From contig SUVZ01000190.1 of assembly GCA_015061765.1 (NCBI GenBank), positions 1-7,155 of the forward strand: a stretch of DNA of 7,155 nt, given 5' to 3'. Source of the DNA: Lentisphaerota bacterium (GTDB taxonomy: Bacteria > Verrucomicrobiota > Kiritimatiellia > RFP12 > UBA1067). Below the pieces are notes generated by a model. The model was not told where the DNA came from. It saw only the letters and a program-made list of their open reading frames with translations, and did no database searches. Numbering within the stretch: position 1 is the stretch's first letter; every line of letters starts with the position of its first letter. The position numbers and the translations under genes were made by a program. Positions 1 to 6,294 of this stretch are shown here, in pieces.

Positions 1-1982
1 TGGCTCTCATTTGAGTACACTACGCTGCCACGATACCCCGTACCATTCCCCGTTATCTCACAATCTATCAACGCCGCCGATTCTTTAAGGTAGGCGCCGC
101 CCCCGCACGTACGCGCCGCCTTACTATCTTCCGTATTGTCCGTGCGTCCACCTGTCAGCTTGAAACCGCACACATAGCCATTTTTCTCCACCGTAACGCA
201 ACGGACGGCATTTGGGCCGTTGCCATACTTGTTCGCCTTCTCCGTCGTATCGGAAGCACCCCTGATGACAGTTTCCTTGAGCGGCCACTCGTCCGCAACA
301 AGTCCCACTCCTGCCTTGACGGTGACGCGGCTATTAGCGCTCGCATATTCCTCGCCTTCCGCAAAGGAATCATATGTTCCCGCCGCCGCATGGACGACAT
401 GACCGGCATTTTCCGTCGCCAGCTCCATCGCCTTGTCGAGCGTTTTGCGCGGACAGTTCCTGTGATAGCCCTTGTTTGCGTTGTTTCCGTCCGGGCTTAC
501 GTACCAGTCCTTCTGGTCGGTTTCGTACACTGCGGTGATGCTGTAGTCGAATTTATCTCCGCCCGGATGAGTCACGACATACGGAACATCGCTCGTTGTG
601 CCGCCAAACGAATGGAATTCGCCGTTGACGATCACGCCCATACACAGTTTATCGGACGTAAAGGTTCTGGAAAACGTAATTTCCGTACTGTCAGAAATCT
701 GCGACAGACCTTTCTCCGCTCCATCAACAGTGAGACCATCCGATTCGTCGGTGATCATCAGCGACGAACCGCTCTGCCTTTCACCGCAACCGACATCAAT
801 CTTGCCGTTCACTACACGATCGTTGCCGTAATAGTCCTTTGCAGCCTCGGCGGGCCACGCACCTCTTCTCCATGCAGCTCTGTTCGTTGTACTGACGTAA
901 TATGAAGTTTTTCCGGCATCAATTACCACCGAACCTGCAAGCGGGCGGTACGTTGTTTCGTCATACGGCGTTTCAGCCTCCGATACTACACGGCAATTGT
1001 CGTCCACAGTGCAGGCGTCCGGATGAAATTCTGAGCGTGAAAAAGCGTGTTTGTGTACAGTTATATTTGAATATGTGCCGTCGTCTTGCTTTATGCCTTG
1101 ACCGGAATTCGATGCACCAGTACCGATATAAAGGCAGTTGTACGTATTGCAGTCTCGAGTACGGCTGTCTCCAAAAAACGTGCAGTTGACAATCGTGCAT
1201 TCATCATATGGCCTATCTTCATCAAAAACAGAACTGATGATCCAAGTGCCTTTATACGCATGAAATCCATTGTCAACCGACTTGAACCTGCAACGGATTG
1301 CATAACCTTTGTACATCGAGCCGCCACGCGAGGGTTTATCTCCATTGGCATCAAAAACACATTCAGATACAAGACCGCTGCCCGTGGTCCCGCCGCCGTA
1401 CTCTTTAACTTCTTCTTCCTCATTCTTTTCATTCAAAACCATACGCCCTGGAGCCGTACGCCCCTTGCGGATAGTGAATCCCTTGACTATGCCGTAGCCG
1501 TCCTCTACATTGACCGGCGGAAGGAAGAATACGCAACGAGTGGCTCCGGCAGTATACTTATTTTCAGTATCGTTTGCACCCGAAATGAACGTTTTGTCGC
1601 GCGAACCGCTTGCACGGAGCATTACGCCGCCCTTCACCTGGACGCGGTTGATCGTTGTTCCCTCTCCGTTAACGGTACCGCCTTCTTTATAGTCGCCCTC
1701 CGCCGCCCAAACGGTATCACCTGCAACGACGCGCTCATCGCTCATCATCGCATGGAGAGTCTTGCGCGGACCTGCAATCGTACCTCCCGCCTCAATGGTA
1801 GCCTGATCGGGAATGGTCGCCGTCGTGCCGTCCCACGCATCGTTTCCGTAGTTGGCGTCGACATAATAATCCGCTCCGTACGCCAACGTTACCGCTGCCG
1901 CCGCAATAAATGCGGTAAAGACTTTACCGAACAAACCCGCGTACACCCCGTGCAAGCAGGGCTTTCTGCTGTGTTTCATCAT
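1..1982 (-). CDS. Secreted parallel beta-helix protein with two tandem DUF1565-like modules (3' end cut by window edge)
   Basis: The minus frame starting at 1982 stays open for 660 codons to the left edge with no stop, so the C-terminus lies outside. Start: tandem ATGs at 1982-1980 and 1979-1977 behind an AAAGGAG site 8 bases upstream. Residues 1-37 form a Sec signal (basic start, hydrophobic FTAFIAAAAVTLAYGA, likely cleavage after A37). Module 1 opens with YYVDANYGNDAWDG (39-52) and PRKTL (72-76), runs through beta-helix rungs such as ECTIVNCTFFGD, and closes with NGKIDVGCGE (392-401), a common end of such helices. Residues about 402-490 look like a small beta-sandwich linker. Module 2 opens with WYVSPDGNNANKG (493-505) and PRKTL (511-515) and is still in helix rungs at residue 660. 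An acidic insert (EKNEEEEVKE) lies near residues 185-194. The family includes polysaccharide lyases and surface proteins; no lyase catalytic residues were recognised, so the enzymatic role is unknown. An adhesin-like or glycan-binding role is equally possible. The gene has its own promoter. Confidence 0.9.
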   Translation of the reverse strand, partial: MMKHSRKPCLHGVYAGLFGKVFTAFIAAAAVTLAYGADYYVDANYGNDAWDGTTATIPDQATIEAGGTIAGPRKTLHAMMSDERVVAGDTVWAAEGDYKEGGTVNGEGTTINRVQVKGGVMLRASGSRDKTFISGANDTENKYTAGATRCVFFLPPVNVEDGYGIVKGFTIRKGRTAPGRMVLNEKNEEEEVKEYGGGTTGSGLVSECVFDANGDKPSRGGSMYKGYAIRCRFKSVDNGFHAYKGTWIISSVFDEDRPYDECTIVNCTFFGDSRTRDCNTYNCLYIGTGASNSGQGIKQDDGTYSNITVHKHAFSRSEFHPDACTVDDNCRVVSEAETPYDETTYRPLAGSVVIDAGKTSYYVSTTNRAAWRRGAWPAEAAKDYYGNDRVVNGKIDVGCGERQSGSSLMITDESDGLTVDGAEKGLSQISDSTEITFSRTFTSDKLCMGVIVNGEFHSFGGTTSDVPYVVTHPGGDKFDYSITAVYETDQKDWYVSPDGNNANKGYHRNCPRKTLDKAMELATENAGHVVHAAAGTYDSFAEGEEYASANSRVTVKAGVGLVADEWPLKETVIRGASDTTEKANKYGNGPNAVRCVTVEKNGYVCGFKLTGGRTDNTEDSKAARTCGGGAYLKESAALIDCEITGNGTGYRGSVVYSNES

Positions 1983-1990
1983 CACAAGTT

Positions 1991-1997
1991 CTCCTTT
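1991..1997 (-). promoter_or_regulatory. Ribosome binding site of the beta-helix gene
   Basis: On the minus strand the sequence reads AAAGGAG, 8 bases before the ATG at 1982-1980 and 11 before a second, adjacent ATG at 1979-1977. It fixes the start of a reading frame that has no stop inside the window, and supports it as a real gene rather than a chance open frame. Confidence 0.8.
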
Positions 1998-2010
1998 CGG
2001 CCACTGACAT

Positions 2011-2037
2011 ATGCGTTTTGAACCATCCAAAACACAT
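2011..2037 (-). promoter_or_regulatory. 5' UTR hairpin upstream of the beta-helix gene
   Basis: In the transcript, ATGTGTTTTG (2037-2028) pairs with CAAAACGCAT (2020-2011) as a 10-bp stem with a single G-U wobble and a 7-base loop (GATGGTT). It lies between the predicted transcription start near 2057 and the ribosome binding site at 1997-1991, about 13 bases clear of the latter. No T-run follows, so it is not a terminator. It may stabilise the mRNA or act as a protein or sRNA target; function is inferred only. Confidence 0.5.
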
Positions 2038-2063
2038 GCTATCCAATAATAAAAACGAGCCTT

Positions 2064-2092
2064 ATTTTACCAAAATCATTTTTTTTTTTCAA
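2064..2092 (-). promoter_or_regulatory. Sigma70-type promoter of the beta-helix gene, extended -10, A-tract spacer
   Basis: On the minus strand: -35 TTGAAA (2092-2087, 5 of 6 consensus), a 17-base spacer (2086-2070), and -10 TAAAAT (2069-2064, 5 of 6), preceded by TGG, which matches an extended -10 (TGn). Transcription would begin near 2057, giving a 5' UTR of about 75 bases. A run of 11 A residues covers the last three bases of the -35 and the first eight of the spacer. The match is by eye; it is the best-placed promoter in the gap and is correctly oriented for the gene at 1982. Confidence 0.65.
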
Positions 2093-2132
2093 GGCAGAAT
2101 GGCAGTATTGCGGAATAAGGGTTGGTAAAAAA

Positions 2133-2220
2133 ATACCCTACCCGTCTCTCACGTCCTACCCGTTGCTCACATCCCACAAGTCCTACCCGTCCTAAAACGC
2201 CCTAGTCCTACCCGCTCCGC
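2133..2220. repeat. Degenerate 9-bp tandem repeat array
   Basis: Read on the plus strand, successive 9-mers from 2133 align as variants of nCGTCCTAC: ATACCCTAC, CCGTCTCTC, ACGTCCTAC, CCGTTGCTC, ACATCCCAC, AAGTCCTAC, CCGTCCTAA, AACGCCCTA, then a 7-base unit GTCCTAC and a last CCGCTCCGC. The core CCTACCCG occurs four times (2137, 2155, 2182, 2207), the first three offsets being multiples of 9 (18 and 27) and the last 25. The array is GC-rich within an AT-rich gap and lies upstream of the promoter at 2064-2092. No reading frame or known element was recognised in it. Confidence 0.65.
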
Positions 2221-2263
2221 CCTGATATCCATTGGTACATTGAAGCATAGATGACAAGCCAAT

Positions 2264-2288
2264 GAGAATTCTGTTCGGATTAATTCTC
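2264..2288. repeat. Short inverted repeat GAGAATT/AATTCTC
   Basis: Seven-base arms GAGAATT (2264-2270) and AATTCTC (2282-2288) flank 11 bases. The left arm overlaps the left arm of the longer inverted repeat at 2267-2342, so the two possible stems exclude each other. No T-run follows on either strand. Confidence 0.4.
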
Positions 2289-2342
2289 TCGCAAAATAGA
2301 AATGCGTTATTTTATAAAAATACCAATTTATCGAACAGAATT
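2267..2342. repeat. Perfect 11-bp inverted repeat with 54-base spacer
   Basis: AATTCTGTTCG at 2267-2277 is the exact reverse complement of CGAACAGAATT at 2332-2342. The spacer is very AT-rich and contains a weaker nested pair AAAATA/TATTTT (2293-2298 and 2308-2313). The element begins about 60 bases after the stop of the LVIVD gene. It could be a pair of binding sites for a dimeric regulator, a long-range stem in the mRNA tail, or remains of a small mobile element; no T-run of a canonical terminator follows it. Confidence 0.5.
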
Positions 2343-2401
2343 ATCAATCTTTTCGGAGTCTCACCCCAATTGTTCCTTTTATTTGTTTAGTATGTTATCA
2401 A

Positions 2402-4447
2402 TCACTTTCCCCGCTCCATCAGAAGACCTTGATGACCAGCCGGTATTATCACCAGACCGTTGTGGATTGCGGCAAGATCAGGCCGTCCTGAAAGCTTGTA
2501 TTCCCGCAGTAGCTTCGGCTTGCGGGGATTGGCGAAATCCCAGATATGCACCTCGCCCTTGCTTCTTGAGGTGCATACCACAATCCGTCCATCCGAACGC
2601 GGAACACCGCCAATGCCTCCCGGATGAGCAACGCTCATGACCGGACCGCGCGTTCCATCGGGATTGACGAATTGATATCCGCCCCCCACCGTGTACAGGA
2701 ATCTGTCGCCAAATGCGCATATTCCATTGCCTTGGTTGCCTGCACGGACCGTGCCACGCTCATCCACTTTCACCTTCCCTCCGTTTCCGCAGAGCGCCGG
2801 CCATTTGAGTCCCAATTTGTTCTGGTGCGCCGGGAACGCGTTTCCTATCGCTCTGTCCGCCAGATATTTGTCCCACTGGCAGCCGACAGAAAATCTGCAA
2901 ATGGGGGTTGTCGCATTGAAATCATCCAACCTGAAAACTTCACAAGCTTTTGTGCGCGTCGACAGGATCGCTACATCCCGATTTGGCGCCCAGCACCAGA
3001 ATGCCACGTTCTGCCCATTCCCCGGCGGCAAGCGTCTGACAACTTCCCGGAATCCTACGGCCCCATCCAGTTCATATACAGCCCATCCGTCTATTCCCTC
3101 AACGGTCACGAGCCTGTCACCGGCGAAGCAGCAGTCCGTCACTCGTTTTTTCCCCGGCAACTCCCCAAGCTTTCTGAATCCATGTTCAGGTGATATCTCC
3201 AAAACATGCAGCCCTGCATCCGCGAAAGCGGCATAGGCGACACCACCTTTCAGGCATACAGTCCGCGCCTGTCCCGAAGCAGACGGGCGATAGACATGAA
3301 ACACATTCGGATCAGTAGCATAATCCTCCCTGTATGACGAATCTTCCGGAGACTTGCCTTTATCAACCGTCAATGGCTCGACTTCTTCTGCCGGCACGAC
3401 CCAAAGTCCGCTCGGCCTCGCCGACACATACAGGCAACCTTTGCCGACAGCCACTGAACTAATGGCGGCAGACGGCCAATCTTTTCCTTTCTGAGGAATG
3501 CAAAGGCGATCGATGATTTTAGGTTTGCCGGGATCTTTCACATCCACCACAAACATTCCATTGTGGGAATCGCAGCAGAAAGCGAACCCATTGGACACTC
3601 TCGGCGTCCAATAATCGTCGTTACGGGGTTTGAATCGCGGGAAATCAATTCGCGAAACGCGCTTTGGCCTGAAAGGATCAGAGATGTCGAAGATATCCAT
3701 TCCCCGCCCACGCCCGCAAGCCTCATCATCGGTCATTCCGCGGGAGAGACGAAGCGACTTCGGGATATCGTGCCCTGTGGAGCAATAAAGGTATTTCCCA
3801 TCTGTGGCGACACCATCTCCAAAGCCCCCGAGTTGAAGTTCCGCCACTTTGCGGAAGCGTTTCATGCTGCGGGCGTCGAATACGGTCACTTTCCCTGCCG
3901 CCCATTCTCCGGAATACAGGAAACCGTCATGGTACACGACCGACTGCGATTCAGGCGTCTTCCTGATACATATATGCGCCGGGTTGCATGGATCAGACAC
4001 ATCCACTGCCTCTACACCATTGATGCGTTCGGATAGAAAAACCGTATTCCCCGCAACATCTATACCGGTCGCGAACTCAACAGAATCGAATCTTGACAGC
4101 AATCGCATGTTTCGGGGATCACTCACGTCCACAATGCGAAGTCCGGTCTCCCGCGACGCCACATAAGCAAGATTGCCCTGCACCACAACCTGCCGCCGGT
4201 TATCCATGCCCTGCAATGCTCCCAGCAGCTTCGGCGAAAGCGGCGATGACACATCAAGCGCATACAGGGAATCGTCGGCAATGCAGTAGAGGGTGTTTCC
4301 TTGAAGAAACACTCCCATGGCGGCATCCCCGACAGTTTCAACCTTCTGCGGCCGCCCCAGCAGACCCGCAAATGACGGATGCAGCAGAAACAGCCCCGCC
4401 GCTGCACACAGCAATCGCCCCATATGCGGTCTTATTTTCGGTTGCAT
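2402..4447 (-). CDS. Secreted LVIVD-repeat beta-propeller protein
   Basis: 681 residues, ATG at 4447 with AAAGGA 7 bases upstream; a second Met at residue 9 has no clear ribosome binding site. Residues 1-27 form a Sec signal ending LLHPSFA. The rest is built of LVIVD-type blades, each a short 'seen by name, is in/out' strand set ending in a (V/I)DVSDPxxPxxL signature: LYALDVSSPLSPKLL (61-75), LRIVDVSDPRNMRLL (103-117), VEAVDVSDPCNP (145-156), MDIFDISDPFRPKRV (250-264), MFVVDVKDPGKPKII (298-312), LHVLEISPEHGFRKL (413-427), VHIWDFANPRKPKLL (633-647). Spacing suggests two propellers, about 40-355 and 375-680, joined by a polar linker (362-378). The mature part has 19 cysteines, including CC pairs at 291-292 and 439-440, which suits an exported disulfide-bonded protein. 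LVIVD proteins are non-catalytic scaffolds or binding proteins as far as known; no active site is visible. It lies 70 bases after the phosphoesterase gene and probably shares its transcript. Ligand unknown. Confidence 0.9.
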   Translation of the reverse strand: MQPKIRPHMGRLLCAAAGLFLLHPSFAGLLGRPQKVETVGDAAMGVFLQGNTLYCIADDSLYALDVSSPLSPKLLGALQGMDNRRQVVVQGNLAYVASRETGLRIVDVSDPRNMRLLSRFDSVEFATGIDVAGNTVFLSERINGVEAVDVSDPCNPAHICIRKTPESQSVVYHDGFLYSGEWAAGKVTVFDARSMKRFRKVAELQLGGFGDGVATDGKYLYCSTGHDIPKSLRLSRGMTDDEACGRGRGMDIFDISDPFRPKRVSRIDFPRFKPRNDDYWTPRVSNGFAFCCDSHNGMFVVDVKDPGKPKIIDRLCIPQKGKDWPSAAISSVAVGKGCLYVSARPSGLWVVPAEEVEPLTVDKGKSPEDSSYREDYATDPNVFHVYRPSASGQARTVCLKGGVAYAAFADAGLHVLEISPEHGFRKLGELPGKKRVTDCCFAGDRLVTVEGIDGWAVYELDGAVGFREVVRRLPPGNGQNVAFWCWAPNRDVAILSTRTKACEVFRLDDFNATTPICRFSVGCQWDKYLADRAIGNAFPAHQNKLGLKWPALCGNGGKVKVDERGTVRAGNQGNGICAFGDRFLYTVGGGYQFVNPDGTRGPVMSVAHPGGIGGVPRSDGRIVVCTSRSKGEVHIWDFANPRKPKLLREYKLSGRPDLAAIHNGLVIIPAGHQGLLMERGK

Positions 4448-4517
4448 GGTATTTTCCTTTTGATTCCTTGCATCAATGACTGTTAAGCCAATGAGGCTTT
4501 CCCCTCCAGATGCCGTG

Positions 4518-6254
4518 TCATGTTCTGCGTTCTATCCTCACATGGTCGAACTTTATCCGCCCGACGCCCTCCCCGCGTATGAGCAGGTAGTACGAAGAGG
4601 AAGCTTTTCCCTTTTCAATGTCGATTACATACCGGATGGAACCGGAATCGCCATCCAGCGTGGATATCCGCCCACTGGCGGGCTTGTGCGTACCGGTGTT
4701 GCGCAGATATATGAGCCATGTGCGCATACAGGAGTCTTCCTGAATCGTATGCATATCGACAACGAAACGGAACTTCGCGCCTTTCGCACCCTTCCATGCT
4801 CCACGGGGAAACTCAAGCCGGGCATCCACATCACCCATCTCGTAAAAGCCGCCCTTGAGCGGCATTGGCTTTCCGCCAGAGAAACCGGAAAGGAAAGGAC
4901 AGTCCTTCATCGGATTGTCCGACTGCCATACGACCTCCGGCGCCACCTTCGGTTTCGGCGCCGAAAATTCAACGGACAAAGGATTGCCTGCCTTCCGCAG
5001 GCTATTCAGCGGGAACACCCGGAAGCGGTATCTGCCGCCTGGAGTGAAATACGCGCCGGGAATATCCAGATCGTACTTTTCAGGCCGTTCAAACGTTCTC
5101 AGCCATGCTTCGCCGATGAAATCTCTCGTGCCAAGGGGCTTCCATTTTCCGCTGCGGTCACGACGCTCCAGATTGACACGGTAGATGTAAGGACGGATAT
5201 CTCCGTCCGCGACCGGAACCGTAAGCAGTACGCCGCCAGCGTCCCCGGCCGGCACAACCTTCAGCGTCACCCCTGCCGCAAAGGACGGCACCGCCGACCT
5301 GTCCTTCCTCCCCGCATTGCGATATGGCGCCGTGGCCGGATCGAAAGGCCACGGAATCATCCACGGTTCGTTCGCCCTGTACTCTTCGCCGTCGCGCACA
5401 TCGAACCTGCGGAATACGATGCGTGAGGCGAAAACGTCAACTATCAGAACACCGTAGTGTTCCCTTCGCGGATGATCGCTTCCGACCAGACGCTCTCCCC
5501 AGTTCTGCAGGCATCCGACATTCACGGACGTGAACTCCCCTTGCCAGATCGCACGTTCATCCACAAGCGTTCCGTGGGTGTGCCCGGAGAAGTTCACCAC
5601 CTGAGGGTACTTGTTGAGCATTTCCCTCTTTTCCGCGTTTCCGTAGCCGCTGCGCGTGGTTTTCTGCGGGGGAATGTGCGCAAACACAAAGACGGGCTTG
5701 CCGTGATTGGCCGCCACCGCTTCGGCAATCATCTTGTCGCAGCGATCGAGATCAAGGCCGTCCGTCATCCTCTGCGGAAAAACCACATACGGAAAGCCTT
5801 TTATCGTCCCATGTGCATAAGGATCGTTCTTCGCCCCGATCAAACGCTTCATGTCCGCAAACGCCGAATCCGCGTCCTTGGGCCAAAGGCTTCTATTCTT
5901 GGCCCCTCTGTAGTAGATATAGTCATGGGCCGCATAAACAAAAAGCTCCTCTGGACGTTTCGCCGCGGGCACTCCGGCAAAGACCTCCTCGACCGTCTCG
6001 CGATAGGCCTTATACCCCGTGGGATAGTGATGGTCCGCAACGTCGCCGACATTGACCATCAAATCCACGCCTTGCTTGCGGAACAGCTCGTATGCGAGCT
6101 TAACGCGCCCACAGCTCTCCTTCGTTTCACCGATATGCGTATCGGTCATCAAGCCTATGCGCAGAAGCGGTTTTTCGTCCGCAAACGCATACAGCGATCC
6201 GACAAACGGAATCGCTCCGACATACCCCAGGAATTGACGTCTTCTTATCGGCAT
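4518..6254 (-). CDS. Secreted calcineurin-like metallophosphoesterase with C-terminal beta-sandwich domains
   Basis: 578 residues from the ATG at 6254, chosen because GGAGG lies 6 bases upstream and the protein then starts with an export signal; a TTG at 6305 would add 17 unlikely residues and overlap the previous gene. The signal RRRQFLG (4-10) resembles a twin-arginine motif, with a likely cut after A25 (YAFA-DEK). Such folded export suits a metalloenzyme. Phosphoesterase motifs: DTH (D38, H40), GDVAD (D71, D74), AAHD (108-111) where GNH(D/E) is usual, FAHIPP (H193), and GHTH (H225, H227). The family hydrolyses phosphomono- or diesters with two metal ions; the substrate cannot be told here. 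Residues about 325-432 look like a fibronectin-III-type fold (GGRYRFRVFPLNS near 406-418), and about 440-578 like a carbohydrate-binding-module-type beta-sandwich. It sits 40 bases after the DUF4838 gene and 70 before the LVIVD gene, pointing to an operon. Confidence 0.9.
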   Translation of the reverse strand: MPIRRRQFLGYVGAIPFVGSLYAFADEKPLLRIGLMTDTHIGETKESCGRVKLAYELFRKQGVDLMVNVGDVADHHYPTGYKAYRETVEEVFAGVPAAKRPEELFVYAAHDYIYYRGAKNRSLWPKDADSAFADMKRLIGAKNDPYAHGTIKGFPYVVFPQRMTDGLDLDRCDKMIAEAVAANHGKPVFVFAHIPPQKTTRSGYGNAEKREMLNKYPQVVNFSGHTHGTLVDERAIWQGEFTSVNVGCLQNWGERLVGSDHPRREHYGVLIVDVFASRIVFRRFDVRDGEEYRANEPWMIPWPFDPATAPYRNAGRKDRSAVPSFAAGVTLKVVPAGDAGGVLLTVPVADGDIRPYIYRVNLERRDRSGKWKPLGTRDFIGEAWLRTFERPEKYDLDIPGAYFTPGGRYRFRVFPLNSLRKAGNPLSVEFSAPKPKVAPEVVWQSDNPMKDCPFLSGFSGGKPMPLKGGFYEMGDVDARLEFPRGAWKGAKGAKFRFVVDMHTIQEDSCMRTWLIYLRNTGTHKPASGRISTLDGDSGSIRYVIDIEKGKASSSYYLLIRGEGVGRIKFDHVRIERRT

Positions 6255-6260
6255 TGAAAT

Positions 6261-6265
6261 CCTCC
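6261..6265 (-). promoter_or_regulatory. Ribosome binding site that sets the phosphoesterase start
   Basis: GGAGG on the minus strand, 6 bases before the ATG at 6254-6252. It favours this start over the upstream in-frame TTG at 6305, and the resulting protein begins directly with a Tat-like signal peptide. Confidence 0.85.
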
Positions 6266-6294
6266 AGTTTTCCCTTAAGCTGGATTTGTGTTTC

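Larger units (their letters stand above)
1983..2401. other. 419-base intergenic gap between the LVIVD gene and the beta-helix gene
   Basis: No credible gene lies here on either strand. From the right it holds the inverted repeats (2342-2264), the 9-bp tandem array (2220-2133), the promoter (2092-2064), the UTR hairpin (2037-2011) and the ribosome binding site. No hairpin followed by a T-run was found after the LVIVD stop at 2402, so how the upstream operon ends is unclear. A plus-strand open frame that starts at 2302 and runs into the antisense of the LVIVD gene lacks a ribosome binding site and protein-like composition. Confidence 0.75.

Noticed and set aside
390..2021. Long plus-strand open frames (390-905 and 1086-2021)
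   Set aside because: They lie wholly or almost wholly antisense to the beta-helix gene, whose minus frame gives a signal peptide, clear repeats and family motifs. The plus-strand translations are low-grade, Arg/Cys/His-rich and have no recognisable domain.
2079..2089. Plus-strand T-run (11 T) as a rho-independent terminator
   Set aside because: No gene on the plus strand ends here and no strong stem precedes it; in the other orientation it is the A tract of the promoter spacer.
2133..2220. CRISPR array
   Set aside because: Units are 9 bases, degenerate and have no unique spacers or cas genes nearby.
2302..2640. Plus-strand frame starting in the gap and running into the LVIVD antisense
   Set aside because: No ribosome binding site, low-complexity start in AT-rich DNA, and the rest is antisense to a well-supported gene.
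4485..4499. Small hairpin AAGCC/GGCTT between the phosphoesterase and LVIVD genes as a terminator
   Set aside because: Only a 5-bp stem and no T-run after it on the minus strand, so it is too weak to separate the two genes.
4476..6257. Plus-strand open frames opposite the phosphoesterase (4476-5426, 5457-6257)
   Set aside because: Antisense shadows of a gene with intact family motifs; arginine-rich composition and no domain recognised.
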